Assembly (NCBI RefSeq): GCF_003001995.1
Contig: NZ_PVNB01000007.1
Coordinates: forward strand, 62,001 to 126,000
Reading direction: 5' to 3'
Source: Orenia metallireducens
GTDB taxonomy: Bacteria > Bacillota > Halanaerobiia > Halobacteroidales > Halobacteroidaceae
Length of the DNA: 64,000 nt
Under the pieces are notes generated by a model. It was not told the origin of the DNA and made no database searches. It saw only the letters and a list, made by a program, of their open reading frames with translations. Position 1 is the stretch's first letter. Each line of letters starts with the position of its first letter. The position numbers were made by a program, and so were the translations under genes. This document shows, in pieces, positions 1 to 9,606 of this stretch.

Positions 1-212
1 TAAACAGTCCCCTGTTCAGTTAAAGAAGAAGAAGCAATATCTACTGGCTCATTATAATGGGTAGCCATATGTCGCCTCATATAAGTACTACAACCTTGGG
101 AACCATGCATCATCAAAATTGATTTTTCAATCCCTTTAAAAGCAATCGCCGCTCCCATAGGCATACACATTTTACAGGGATTTACATCTAAATTTATAAA
201 ATTACGAGCCAT
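1..212 (-). CDS. nifN: NifN (nitrogenase FeMo-cofactor scaffold), 5' part only
   Basis: The first 70 codons of a nitrogenase-like protein run off the left edge. The peptide starts MARNFINLDVNPCKMC and continues with a HGSQGCSTYMRRH segment, the NifK/NifN-type P-cluster-fold region. Together with NifE it would form the NifEN scaffold on which FeMo-cofactor is matured. The ATG at 212 is well placed: a GGAGGTGA ribosome site lies inside the end of nifE six bases upstream, and the nifE stop is only two bases away, so translation is probably coupled. In some clostridia nifN is fused to nifB; whether that holds here cannot be seen. Assignment as NifN rather than NifK rests on position after nifE and on a complete NifK elsewhere in the cluster. 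Confidence 0.85.
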   Translation of the reverse strand, partial: MARNFINLDVNPCKMCMPMGAAIAFKGIEKSILMMHGSQGCSTYMRRHMATHYNEPVDIASSSLTEQGTV

Positions 213-214
213 AT

Positions 215-1576
215 CTATTCACCTCCACTTTCTTTAGCAATAATCTTCCATACTGGACTATTTAAGGTAGAATCCAGCTCTTTAGCAAAATTTACAGCTC
301 CTACAAAACCAGTTAAAGGATGCTTTCTACCATGATTATGATCACAAAAAGCTACTCCTAGCTTATAAGCTAAAGGTCTCTCTTTTACTCCACCAACCAA
401 GATATCTGCTCCTCTTTCCTTCATAAACTTCTCAAGTTCAGTAGGATTGGCATCATCAAGGATGATAGTCCCTTCATCAGTCAAATCTCTAATCCGAGCA
501 TACTCTTCCTTTTTTCCATTTTGAGTTCCTACCATTACAGGATTTATTCCTAAACTATTGAACTGTTTAATCAATGAAATAGCTTTAAATCCACCACCGA
601 CATAGATAGCAGCACTATAGCCTTCTAGTCTCTGTCTATAAAACTCCAATTCTTCCTTTACCTTAGCTTGCTCTTCTTTAATCAACTCTTCTACATTATC
701 AATTATCTTCTGTTCACCTAATAGTTGAGCTATCTTTCTTAAAGAAGCAATAGTATCATCTATCCCCACAAAGCTGATCTTAACAAAAGGTATCCCATAT
801 CTTTTTTCCATCTTTTTAGCTAACAAAGTCATAGATCCAGCACACTGGACTATATTCAACTCTGCTTGTGGAGCTCTCATTATCTCTTCACAGCTAGAAT
901 CTCCAGTAAATTTAGCATTGACCTCAATCCCAACTCTATTTAGATAACCCTGAAGAATCCACAGCTCTCCAGCTAAATTATAGTCACCTAAAATATTAAT
1001 ACCCTTCTTTTTAAGGGGTGTAACATTAGTATCCATCAATTCCAAAATGGCATTACCAGCTGCTTTATAACCAGTAGATTTATTACCAGCAAAACCTGGA
1101 GCCTGTACTGGAATCACTCTAATATTATACTTCTGTTCAGCAGCTTTACAGACTGCAGCTAAATCATCACCAATTACACCTACTACACAGGTTGAATAAA
1201 CAAAGACAACCTTTGGATCATAGGCTTCTACTATTTCATCAATAGCAGCAGTTAACTTCTTCTCTCCTCCAAAGACAATATCTTTCTCTCTTAAATCAGT
1301 AGAAAAACTATTTCTAAACACCTCAGCACCACTGGTCAAGCTACCTCTAAGATCCCAAGTATAACTAGCACAGCCAATTGGTCCATGGACCAAATGATAA
1401 GCATCAGTAATTGGGTTTAAGACAACTCTAGCTCCAGAGTACACACAAGCTCTTTGACTTACTGCTCCTGCTACACTATTTTGATCACATTTTAGATCTT
1501 TTTTCTCCTGTTTTGAATTACGAAGAATAGAATCTTTTCTTTCTTCTAACGTCCCTAATTCCGCACTTCTACTCAC
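215..1576 (-). CDS. nifE: NifE, nitrogenase FeMo-cofactor biosynthesis protein
   Basis: About 453 residues of the NifD/NifE family. The segment RACVYSGARVVLNPI followed by HLVHGPIGCASYTWDLRG is typical of NifE, and the STCVVGVIGDD motif carries the third conserved cysteine. NifE pairs with NifN as the alpha2-beta2 scaffold that completes FeMo-cofactor before transfer to NifDK. The frame stays open to a GTG at 1588, but AAGGTGG sits best (8 bases) in front of the GTG at 1576, giving an N-terminus MSRSAEL; I prefer that start with moderate certainty. A hairpin lies in the 129-base gap after nifK, so the scaffold genes may be expressed at a different level from the structural genes. Confidence 0.92.
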   Translation of the reverse strand: MSRSAELGTLEERKDSILRNSKQEKKDLKCDQNSVAGAVSQRACVYSGARVVLNPITDAYHLVHGPIGCASYTWDLRGSLTSGAEVFRNSFSTDLREKDIVFGGEKKLTAAIDEIVEAYDPKVVFVYSTCVVGVIGDDLAAVCKAAEQKYNIRVIPVQAPGFAGNKSTGYKAAGNAILELMDTNVTPLKKKGINILGDYNLAGELWILQGYLNRVGIEVNAKFTGDSSCEEIMRAPQAELNIVQCAGSMTLLAKKMEKRYGIPFVKISFVGIDDTIASLRKIAQLLGEQKIIDNVEELIKEEQAKVKEELEFYRQRLEGYSAAIYVGGGFKAISLIKQFNSLGINPVMVGTQNGKKEEYARIRDLTDEGTIILDDANPTELEKFMKERGADILVGGVKERPLAYKLGVAFCDHNHGRKHPLTGFVGAVNFAKELDSTLNSPVWKIIAKESGGE

Positions 1577-1669
1577 TTGACTCACCACCTTATAGTATTG
1601 TATAATAATGATGGCATATTTATAGAGAGCAGGTAGTAACTAAACTTAGTGATTTGATTGGTATTATTT

Positions 1670-1712
1670 ATAAGCAGTATAGTGAATGTACCAGATTCAC
1701 CATACCGCTTAT
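1670..1712 (-). other. Hairpin in the nifK-nifE intergenic gap
   Basis: The left arm 1670-1687 (ATAAGCAGTATAGTGAAT) is the reverse complement of the right arm 1695-1712 with two mismatches, around a 7-base loop. On the minus-strand transcript it would sit just after the nifK stop. It is followed by AAATAATA rather than a U run, so it is more likely a processing or mRNA-stability element, or a partial attenuator, than a full terminator. Confidence 0.6.
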
Positions 1713-1717
1713 AATAA

Positions 1718-3082
1718 TTACATTACTAATTCCAAATCCTCTTCAGTTGCATCTCTATCTGCTCTATCTAATAAAGCACCACTTATCTTCTCAATTAATC
1801 TCATAGCACCTTTGTATCCCACAATCGGTAGATAACTTTGAACACTTCTATCTAAGATTGGGAAACCAAATCTTACTAAAGGAATATCCTCTTCTTTAGC
1901 AATATACTTCCCATAAGAATTTCCGATAATTAAATCTACTGACTCATTTTTAATCCATTGATGTAACTCTAATAAGTCACCTGGATTCTTCACTTTAACA
2001 CCCTCTACTCCAGCATCTTCTAAGATAGCATCAACTTGTTGCTTAAACTCTTTACCTGGAGTACCAGTTACAACATACTTAGGTGTCATACCAAGACTAA
2101 CTACAAACTCAGTCATAGCAATTACTACATCAGGATCACCGAAGATAGCAACTGTTTTACCATGGAAGTGGAAATGAGTATCTGTCATAATATCAACCAA
2201 CTGACCTCTCTCCTCTTCTAAAGCATAAGGAACCTCTTGTCCAGTAATCTTAACTAATTGCATAATGAACTCATCAGTTGCTTTAACTCCAATTGGAGTC
2301 TTTAAAACGTAAGGTTTAACATCACATTTACGTTCTAATTCAAAAGCACCAGCCTCAGAAGCAAAGCTTCCTAGAGCTATTGTAGCTTTAGAATTTCCAG
2401 AATCTTTTATCTCTTCAATAGTAGTTCCACCTTTAGGATACATCTCATACTTTCCTGTCATTGGAGAATCTACTACTCCACTAGTATCTGGTAACATAGT
2501 AAATGGAATTCCCATTAATTTTGTAATTCTTTTGATCTCTCTCATATCACCAGGATCTACAAATCCAGGGATAAGATTGATCTTCTCATTACTAGCCTCT
2601 TCATCCTTTTGAGCAAGTTGCTTAATCATTGCTTGCACCATATTAGAATAACCAGTGATATGAGAACCAACATAACTTGGAGTACTAGCATGGATAACAG
2701 TCTTACCTTCTGGTAAATCCATGGATGCAATCATAGACCCTACATCATCACCAATTGTTTCTGATAAACAAGTTGTATTAATCGCTACCACATCAGGATT
2801 ATATAATTTCCAAATATTTTTCATTGAAGTATTTAAGTTTGATCTTCCCCCAAATACTGAAGCTCCTTCAGTAAATGAACTGGTAGTTGCTACTACTGGA
2901 TCTCTAAAATGTCTAGTCAAATGCATTCTATGAAAAGAACAACATCCTTGAGAACCATGACTATGAGGTAAGCATTTATTTATTCCTAAAGCAGCATACA
3001 TTGCTCCTATCGGTTGACAAGTCTTTACTGGATTAACTACTAATCCACTTCTTTCTGTAATTTTCTTTGGTGTTAACGACAT
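1718..3082 (-). CDS. nifK: NifK, MoFe-protein beta subunit
   Basis: A 454-residue beta chain of molybdenum nitrogenase, which together with NifD holds the P-cluster. Recognisable segments are CQPIGAMYAALGINKCLPHS and GSQGCCSFHRMHLTRHF with P-cluster cysteines, the SFTEGASVFGG stretch, and TTCLSETIGDD with the third ligand. The short length, lacking the extra N-terminal segment of proteobacterial NifK, matches the C. pasteurianum type. The start ATG overlaps the nifD stop (TAATG), indicating translational coupling for a 1:1 complex. Confidence 0.97.
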   Translation of the reverse strand: MSLTPKKITERSGLVVNPVKTCQPIGAMYAALGINKCLPHSHGSQGCCSFHRMHLTRHFRDPVVATTSSFTEGASVFGGRSNLNTSMKNIWKLYNPDVVAINTTCLSETIGDDVGSMIASMDLPEGKTVIHASTPSYVGSHITGYSNMVQAMIKQLAQKDEEASNEKINLIPGFVDPGDMREIKRITKLMGIPFTMLPDTSGVVDSPMTGKYEMYPKGGTTIEEIKDSGNSKATIALGSFASEAGAFELERKCDVKPYVLKTPIGVKATDEFIMQLVKITGQEVPYALEEERGQLVDIMTDTHFHFHGKTVAIFGDPDVVIAMTEFVVSLGMTPKYVVTGTPGKEFKQQVDAILEDAGVEGVKVKNPGDLLELHQWIKNESVDLIIGNSYGKYIAKEEDIPLVRFGFPILDRSVQSYLPIVGYKGAMRLIEKISGALLDRADRDATEEDLELVM

Positions 3083-4686
3083 TAGCTTGCACCTCCTAAT
3101 TCAGCTTCTATTTCTGGATCATTCTTCCATGGAGCTGTGATATAATTCCAAGTTGGAGTATTTATACCAGCAGATATATCTCTAGCAAAGTTGACAGCAC
3201 CTTTAAATCCTGCATATGGTCCACTGTAATCATAACTGTGTAACTGCTTTGAGAAGATACCCATCTTCTGAGCTACATATTTATCTTTAATACCAGAACC
3301 AAAGACAGCTGGTTTTAAAGCATCAAGCAGAACTTCAGTCTCATAATGGTTTAAGTCATCTATCAAAATTTGACCATCTTCCATTGCTGTCACTAAACCT
3401 TTATACTCACCTAAAGGCATCTCTTTCTTTAATTGTTCATATCTTTCTTCAGACAAACGTAACTTATAACGCTTTTCATCCTTAGTTACTTTCAATTCAG
3501 GAATATTTCTATCATCAGCAGTCATCTCAATATCTGGAATAATCTCTCTTCCTTCATAATCATCACGATGACCAAACTCATATCCTGCTACTACAGTCTC
3601 AATACCAATCTCTTTAAATAAGTTTTGGTAATGGTGAGCTCTAGATCCACCTACGAATAAGCATGCAGTATTTCCTTCACACATCTTCTTATACTGAGCT
3701 ATTACATCTTTAATTTCTCCTAATTCCTCTTCAATTACCTCTTCAGTTCTTTGAATTAACTCTTCATCATCAAAGTACTTAGCCATATTTCTAAGAGTTT
3801 CTATTGTTCCTTGTACTCCAATGAAGTTTATCTTCAACCACGGAATACCATACTTTTCTTCCATCATCTCAGCAATATAGTTGATTGAACGGTGACATTG
3901 TACTAAGTTCAAATCCGCTGTATGAGCTTCTTTAATCTCCTCTAAAGTACCATCACCAGTCATTATAGAAACAACATCATAGCCAATCTTATCTAAGATT
4001 CTAGAGATTTCAAATCCATCTCCACCAATGTTATACTCACCTAATAAGTTAATTGGATATTTAGTCTTAGGTTCTCTATCTTTAGTTCCTACTACATTCT
4101 CCATAAAATTATTATTGGCAATATGGTGACCTGCAGACTGACTTACACCTTTATAACCTTCACAACTAAAAGCCAATACGGGAATACCATACTCTGCTTG
4201 AGCCTCTTTAGCTACTGCATTAATATCATCACCAATTAATCCCACTGGGCAAGTAGCACTGATACTAATTGCTTCAGGTTCAAAGATCTCTACAGCCTCT
4301 TTAATTGCTTGCTTCAACTTCCTCTCTCCACCAAATACGATATCTGGATCTTGCATATCAGTAGAGAATGAATAACTGATAAAGTTCTTTTCACCATCTT
4401 TTGCTCTACCTTTATGACGTCTTGTTCCCCAAGTATAATAAGAACATCCTATCGGACCATGGGTAATATGAACTACATCCTTCAACGGTCCCAAAACTAC
4501 CCCTTTACAACCTGCATAAGCACAACCTCTATTTGTCATAATACCAGGTACAGTTCTGGTATTAGCCATAATATGCTGTTTTTCTTCTCCTGAATCCTTA
4601 ATCATCATATGCTCTTTCCTGTTCTTCATAGATTTACCAGGATAAGCACTTAATAAATTCTCTAATAAATTTTTATTATCTATCAT
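3082..4686 (-). CDS. nifD: NifD, MoFe-protein alpha subunit (Clostridium pasteurianum type)
   Basis: A 534-residue alpha chain of molybdenum nitrogenase, the FeMo-cofactor subunit that reduces N2. P-cluster ligands are visible in RGCAYAGCKGVV (C55), HGPIGCSYYTWG (C81) and SATCPVGLIGDD. Cofactor ligands are the Cys of LVQCHRS and the His of KQLHSYDYSGPYAG. About 50 extra residues around positions 380-430 (rich in Asp, Glu and Lys) match the insertion known from C. pasteurianum NifD, making this a group II Mo nitrogenase rather than an Anf or Vnf enzyme. A GGGGGTGA ribosome site precedes the ATG at 4686. Confidence 0.97.
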   Translation of the reverse strand: MIDNKNLLENLLSAYPGKSMKNRKEHMMIKDSGEEKQHIMANTRTVPGIMTNRGCAYAGCKGVVLGPLKDVVHITHGPIGCSYYTWGTRRHKGRAKDGEKNFISYSFSTDMQDPDIVFGGERKLKQAIKEAVEIFEPEAISISATCPVGLIGDDINAVAKEAQAEYGIPVLAFSCEGYKGVSQSAGHHIANNNFMENVVGTKDREPKTKYPINLLGEYNIGGDGFEISRILDKIGYDVVSIMTGDGTLEEIKEAHTADLNLVQCHRSINYIAEMMEEKYGIPWLKINFIGVQGTIETLRNMAKYFDDEELIQRTEEVIEEELGEIKDVIAQYKKMCEGNTACLFVGGSRAHHYQNLFKEIGIETVVAGYEFGHRDDYEGREIIPDIEMTADDRNIPELKVTKDEKRYKLRLSEERYEQLKKEMPLGEYKGLVTAMEDGQILIDDLNHYETEVLLDALKPAVFGSGIKDKYVAQKMGIFSKQLHSYDYSGPYAGFKGAVNFARDISAGINTPTWNYITAPWKNDPEIEAELGGAS

Positions 4687-4719
4687 ATTGGTTCACCCCC
4701 AAAGTTTAAACTTATAACC

Positions 4720-5106
4720 TTATATAGCTTCTTCTCCCACTTCTCCTGTTCTTACTCTTGCAGCTCCAGTTACAGGAATAACAAATATCTTTCCATCACC
4801 TGCATTACCACTTTTATTAACACTAATAATAGTATTAGCGACCTTTTCTACATCATCATCATTAACTATTAAGGTAATTAACCTTTTTGGAACCAAACGA
4901 TGCCCTTCAGATACTGCTTCAGCTACCTCTGGAGATTCTATCTCCGCTCCAGATAATAGTGAATTAATCAACTCATAATCAACTTTCTTCTTACCTCTAC
5001 CATAAACCTTACGGCAGGTCATTGAGTCAAAACCTTCTGCAGAAAGAGCCTTTTTGGTCTTATTAATCATATTCATGCGGACAATAGCCATAACTTCCTT
5101 CATCAC
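4720..5106 (-). CDS. nifI2: NifI2, nitrogenase-specific PII-like regulator
   Basis: A 128-residue PII-superfamily protein starting MMKEVMAIVRMNMINKTKKAL. Together with NifI1 it forms a complex that, in archaea and clostridia, binds NifDK and switches nitrogenase off when ammonium rises, with 2-oxoglutarate and ATP relieving the block. The C-terminal GDGKIFVIPV followed by RVRTGEVGEEAI is the PII-like core. The longer T-loop and position second between nifH and nifD identify NifI2. It lies 11 bases after nifI1. Post-translational control here is therefore likely to be NifI-based; no draT or draG gene is visible in the window. Confidence 0.93.
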   Translation of the reverse strand: MMKEVMAIVRMNMINKTKKALSAEGFDSMTCRKVYGRGKKKVDYELINSLLSGAEIESPEVAEAVSEGHRLVPKRLITLIVNDDDVEKVANTIISVNKSGNAGDGKIFVIPVTGAARVRTGEVGEEAI

Positions 5107-5117
5107 AAGACCTCCTT

Positions 5118-5441
5118 TTATAAGCCTTTTTTACCAGTACTAATTGTGTAAGCCTCTTCAACTTCACTTACAAATATCTTTCCATCTCCAAAGTTACCTT
5201 CACCAGTTTTAGCAGTTCTAATTATAATCTTAACTAAATCATCTACATCCTCATCATTTACTACCATTAATAACATCTCTTTAGGTAATTCATCATAGTG
5301 GATATCTCCTACCTTAACACCTCTTTGCTTACCTCTACCTGCCACATCAATCTTAGTAACAGCTGGAAATCCTGCATCACTTACTTCTGCTAATATCTCA
5401 TTAACCTTCTCAGGTCTTACAATTGATCTCACCATTTTCAT
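5118..5441 (-). CDS. nifI1: NifI1, nitrogenase-specific PII-like regulator
   Basis: A 107-residue PII-like protein (MKMVRSIVRPEKVNEIL; AGRGKQRGVKVGD; NFGDGKIFVSEVEEAYTI). It is the first of the NifI pair that senses 2-oxoglutarate and energy status and inhibits dinitrogenase on ammonium upshift. Its place directly after nifH is the arrangement of methanogens and clostridia. The 150-base gap from nifH contains a long inverted repeat that may tune the ratio of nifH to downstream mRNA. Confidence 0.93.
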   Translation of the reverse strand: MKMVRSIVRPEKVNEILAEVSDAGFPAVTKIDVAGRGKQRGVKVGDIHYDELPKEMLLMVVNDEDVDDLVKIIIRTAKTGEGNFGDGKIFVSEVEEAYTISTGKKGL

Positions 5442-5470
5442 AATCTGTATACCCCCCTTAGTTTAAATAC

Positions 5471-5553
5471 AGTCAGTTAATATCGCCTAATATTTTATCT
5501 ATATATTCTTTATCTCTAATATTTTATCACTCAACAATCAATATTAACTGACT
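5471..5553 (-). repeat. Inverted repeat plus tandem direct repeat in the nifH-nifI1 gap
   Basis: The arm AGTCAGTTAATAT at 5471-5483 is matched perfectly by its reverse complement at 5541-5553, leaving a 57-base loop. Inside the loop CTAATATTTTATC occurs twice, at 5487-5499 and 5516-5528. The stem lies in the transcript just after the nifH stop, where an mRNA end-protecting structure would favour high NifH levels. Confidence 0.55.
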
Positions 5554-5591
5554 TTCACTAGTAATCGATTCATATGTTTAAAAGCACTAAA

Positions 5592-6476
<885 letters not shown>

Positions 6477-6574
6477 TCAAATCAAAAGTAAACTAACATA
6501 AGTTCCATAAACAATATTACATGTTAAGTATTTTGCTATAATTAACATCAAAGAGCGTTGTTTTTGCGAAATAA

Positions 6575-6619
6575 TGTTAAGTATGTGTTAATTATAGCTT
6601 CGTTTATCTCCTGTGTCAA
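6575..6619 (-). promoter_or_regulatory. nifH proximal promoter P1 with phased TTAACA operator
   Basis: Read on the minus strand: TTGACA (6614-6619), exactly 17 bases, TATAAT (6591-6596). TTAACA repeats follow at 6586-6591, overlapping the last T of the -10, and at 6575-6580, one 11-bp turn further. A protein on these repeats would cover the start site, so repression is the simplest reading. Near-consensus elements imply a strong promoter when free. Confidence 0.85.
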
Positions 6620-6655
6620 GAATAAAATAGATTTTTTAGAAATATTTACTTATAT

Positions 6656-6683
6656 ATGACAAAAACATAACAAATAAATAACA
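6656..6683 (+). promoter_or_regulatory. Phased ATAACA-type array upstream of nifH P1
   Basis: ATGACA at 6656, ATAACA at 6667 and ATAACA at 6678 follow one another at exactly 11 bases on the plus strand. This is the opposite orientation to the sites in the promoter, and they lie upstream of the P1 -35. They may be activator or loop-forming sites for the same regulator. Confidence 0.55.
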
Positions 6684-6835
6684 CAGATATATTAATCATA
6701 TGTAAGGTTTGCTATATATATGACACAAATAGATCACCCAAAGCATTAAATTTCTAATATAATAGCAAAAACTCACTTACAGATGTTAAACATACCCCAC
6801 ACCCAACACCAAAACTATTATTTCTTACACCTTTG

Positions 6836-6880
6836 TGTTAAGTATGTGTTAATTATAGCCTTGTTTTTATCCTATGTCAA
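6836..6880 (-). promoter_or_regulatory. nifH distal promoter P2 with phased TTAACA operator
   Basis: Minus strand: TTGACA (6875-6880), 17 bases, TATAAT (6852-6857), with TTAACA at 6847-6852 and 6836-6841. The block 6836-6899 resembles the P1 block 261 bases away with few mismatches, so the nifH promoter appears to have been duplicated. The rest of the 697-base region between nifH and the amt-mcp gene contains only the phased arrays and AT-rich DNA; I see no further gene in it. Confidence 0.82.
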
Positions 6881-6906
6881 GAAAAAAATAGATTTTTTTG
6901 GTAAAC

Positions 6907-6945
6907 TTAACACAAATATAACAACTACATAACAAATACATGACA
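6907..6945 (+). promoter_or_regulatory. Four-unit phased TAACA array upstream of nifH P2
   Basis: On the plus strand TTAACA (6907), ATAACA (6918), ATAACA (6929) and ATGACA (6940) are spaced exactly 11 bases apart. The array lies upstream of P2 and has the opposite orientation to the operator inside the promoter, matching the arrangement at P1 and at the XRE-cupin gene. Confidence 0.6.
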
Positions 6946-7046
6946 CCTATATGTTAGTTGTTCCGATAAAGTTTACATAACGATTTCGCTTAAAACTCTT
7001 CGAGAACTCTCCTAGCTCTGAAGTTAACATGATTATAATAATAAAA

Positions 7047-7077
7047 ATAAGGGTCTCTGTTTTTGCAGAGACCCTTA
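7047..7077 (-). terminator. Terminator of the amt-mcp gene
   Basis: A 12-bp stem (TAAGGGTCTCTG at 7048-7059 with its complement at 7066-7077) around a 6-base loop. On the minus strand it is followed by TTTTTATTATT. It separates amt-mcp from the nif promoters. Confidence 0.85.
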
Positions 7078-7116
7078 TCAAGTGTATAAGCTTATTTATT
7101 TTTTATTAAAAACTGT

Positions 7117-9366
7117 CTAAATAGCAAAGCCATCTACAGAGCTTTTTAAACCTTCCGCTAAAGAAAGTAATTCTTGGGAGGATAATTTAAGTTCTTCAGA
7201 CATAGTAGCAATATCACTAGCACCACTTTCAACATCCTCACCTACCACGACCAACCCTTGAGCATCATCAGAAGAAGCTTGAATATTAGCAGCAGCATCC
7301 ACAATACAATTCTCTATATCTCTAAAGACACTTCCTGCATTTTTAATAACACTTTTTCCTACCAAAGCCTTCTCTTCAACATCAGTCACAGCCTCTAAAC
7401 TCTTTCTAGAAGTAGCTTGAGTTTCATTTATCAAATCTCTAATCTTATCAGTTGCCTGACTAGTATTACGGGATAAGACTCTAATCTCTTCTGCTACAAC
7501 GGCAAATCCACGCCCCTTTTCACCAGCACGAGCAGCCTCTATAGCCGCGTTTAAAGCCAAGAGATTGGTCTGGGAGGCAATATCATTGATTAGCTTCACA
7601 ATATCCTCTATTTCATTAGAGTTACCTACTAGCTGATTAATAGCAGCAACCCCCTCCTTTACAGAATCATTTATCTCTTCCATCTTCAAGATAGCATCTC
7701 CTAGACTACTGCTGCCGATTTCAGTTTTAGAAGCTGCTTCTTGAGAAAGAGCACTGGCTTGCTGACTACCAGCAGAGATTTGATCGATCCCAACTTTCAT
7801 ACTATCAATATTAGCCACAGTATTCTCTGCTATCAGATTACTCTTCTCAACAGCTGAGGACAACTCCCCACTATAAGAAGTTAATGTATTAATCATTTTA
7901 GCCAAGTCACCAATTAATCCCTTAACCTTCCTATTTGTCCGATTAAAGACATTCAAGAGCTTGTCTTCACTATCGTTCAAACCATCCAAGGATAATTGGG
8001 TACTGAAATCTCCTTTAGCCATCTTATTTAAACCTAACAGTACCTGCTCAATAACCTTACCACTTAAAGAACCAAAATCAGGATAAGAGCTAGAACCATG
8101 CTCTGAGATATCAAGACCTTTTATCTCTTCATCATTAGAAACTCTCAAGCCAATGACTAAATCAATTACTTTAAAGAGAAGATAAGATAAAGAAAAGGTC
8201 CATAGAGCTACAGCCACTACACCCCTTAATTGGACAAGAAATAATTCAATCCCCCCTCCATAGAGCAATCCACCTTCTGTTGCAAAGATCCCCACCATCA
8301 ACGTCCCAAAGATACCACAGACCCCATGTACCGAAACAGCACCAACTGGATCATCTACATGTAAACCTTCTATAATATCCATAGCAAAAACTACAACAAC
8401 TCCCGCCATAGCCCCTATAGCCACAGCTCCAAAATCATTAACATTAGCTGTCCCTGCTGTAATACCTACCAAACCTGCCAAAGCACCATTTAGGGTCATA
8501 CCGACATCAGCTTTACCAGATTTAAACCAACTAGTAATTAAAGCTAAACTAGCTCCAGCAGCCGCCGCCAAATTAGTAGTCATCGCTATACTAGCAATAT
8601 TCAAATCAGTACCAGCAAGAGTACTTCCTGCATTAAAACCAAACCAGCCAAACCATAAGATAAATACCCCCAAAGCAGCCATTAACAAATTATGTCCTGG
8701 AATCTTATTAGCAGAACCATCCTCATTATATTTTCCAATCCTTGGACCCAAGACCATCGCCCCTGCCAAAGCAGCCCAACCTCCTACAGAATGGACAACA
8801 GTAGATCCAGCAAAATCAATCATATCACCTAACCAGCCACCACCCCAGATCCAATAACCAACCACAGGATAAATAAAACCACTGATTACCAAACTACATA
8901 TTAAGTATGCATTAAATTTCGTTCTACCTGCTATAGCTCCAGAGACGATAGTCGCTGCAGTTCCAGCAAAAACAACTTGAAATAACCAAAAAGCAGCCAA
9001 TGGAATATCTAATCCCAAATGACTAAAATCACCATTTAAAAAGAAACCATTAAAAGATACGAATTTATTCCCTACTCCAAACATGATACTAAAACCTAAA
9101 ACCCAATAAATTAAAGAGCCTACAGAAAAGTCCATTAGATTCTTCATGATAATATTCCCTGCATTCTTAGCCTGAGTAAAGCCAGCTTCCACCATCGCAA
9201 AGCCCGCCTGCATAAAGAAGACTAAAAATGCCGACAATAGGGTCCACATCGTATCAATGGCAATCTCTTCTTCACCCCTCACCAGACTCTCTGCCCAAAC
9301 TGTATTTGATGTTATAAGTAAGATTAACAATAATAAGACAAAAGGAAAAATCACCCTTTTCACCAT
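7117..9366 (-). CDS. Ammonium transporter fused to a methyl-accepting chemotaxis signalling domain
   Basis: About 749 residues. Residues 1-27 are a signal-peptide-like hydrophobic segment ending VWAES. Residues ~30-410 are an Amt/Rh channel with both pore histidines ([29 protein letters not shown]), ending with the conserved cytoplasmic [20 protein letters not shown]-like stretch ([14 protein letters not shown]) follows at ~440-490, then a chemoreceptor coiled coil whose hairpin tip ([34 protein letters not shown]) is intact. The protein probably reports ammonium passage or occupancy to CheA/CheW while importing it. Codons TTG 9372 and GTG 9369 also precede the frame, but AAGGAG sits 6 bases before ATG 9366. 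The gene adjoins nif and shares its operator; I see no glnK beside it. Confidence 0.93.
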   Translation of the reverse strand: MVKRVIFPFVLLLLILLITSNTVWAESLVRGEEEIAIDTMWTLLSAFLVFFMQAGFAMVEAGFTQAKNAGNIIMKNLMDFSVGSLIYWVLGFSIMFGVGNKFVSFNGFFLNGDFSHLGLDIPLAAFWLFQVVFAGTAATIVSGAIAGRTKFNAYLICSLVISGFIYPVVGYWIWGGGWLGDMIDFAGSTVVHSVGGWAALAGAMVLGPRIGKYNEDGSANKIPGHNLLMAALGVFILWFGWFGFNAGSTLAGTDLNIASIAMTTNLAAAAGASLALITSWFKSGKADVGMTLNGALAGLVGITAGTANVNDFGAVAIGAMAGVVVVFAMDIIEGLHVDDPVGAVSVHGVCGIFGTLMVGIFATEGGLLYGGGIELFLVQLRGVVAVALWTFSLSYLLFKVIDLVIGLRVSNDEEIKGLDISEHGSSSYPDFGSLSGKVIEQVLLGLNKMAKGDFSTQLSLDGLNDSEDKLLNVFNRTNRKVKGLIGDLAKMINTLTSYSGELSSAVEKSNLIAENTVANIDSMKVGIDQISAGSQQASALSQEAASKTEIGSSSLGDAILKMEEINDSVKEGVAAINQLVGNSNEIEDIVKLINDIASQTNLLALNAAIEAARAGEKGRGFAVVAEEIRVLSRNTSQATDKIRDLINETQATSRKSLEAVTDVEEKALVGKSVIKNAGSVFRDIENCIVDAAANIQASSDDAQGLVVVGEDVESGASDIATMSEELKLSSQELLSLAEGLKSSVDGFAI

Positions 9367-9382
9367 CACCAACTCCTTCTTG

Positions 9383-9438
9383 TGTAAAGTTTATGTTATA
9401 TATGTGTTAATTATAAGGCATAAAAGCTATTATATCAA
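9383..9438 (-). promoter_or_regulatory. amt-mcp promoter with three phased half-sites
   Basis: Minus strand: TTGATA (9433-9438), 17 bases, TATAAT (9410-9415), then TTAACA (9405-9410), ATAACA (9394-9399) and TTTACA (9383-9388), each 11 bases apart. Upstream on the plus strand TTTACA (9454) and CTTACA (9465) repeat the same phase. The layout is the same as at nifH. Confidence 0.82.
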
Positions 9439-9606
9439 TAGGATTTTTATATTTTTACAAAATTCTTACATTCACTTGAGGAAAATAACTAAAAATACAC
9501 TTGTACAACTACTAGTCTAAACTGTAATAATTTTTACAACAAAAGGCATACGACCAATTTCAGATATTTTTATTAACATTTTTTACCATAATGAATATGA
9601 TATACT

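Noticed and set aside
2036-2933. Plus-strand ORFs of 61 and 70 codons inside nifK
   Set aside because: They lie entirely within a conserved gene on the other strand and have no ribosome site or known domain. Similar shadow frames elsewhere were dropped for the same reason.
3082-4686. Alternative (Fe-only or vanadium) nitrogenase
   Set aside because: There is no anfG/vnfG-type delta subunit gene, and the NifD insertion and lengths match the C. pasteurianum Mo enzyme.
6575-6880. Classical phosphate (PhoP) regulon
   Set aside because: The repeat matches a Pho box in form, but all target genes concern nitrogen and molybdenum; none concerns phosphate. I keep only the idea of a related regulator family.
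6651-6950. CRISPR-like or iteron-like array upstream of nifH
   Set aside because: The repeats are hexamers at helical spacing with no unique spacers and no replication gene; operator sites explain them better.
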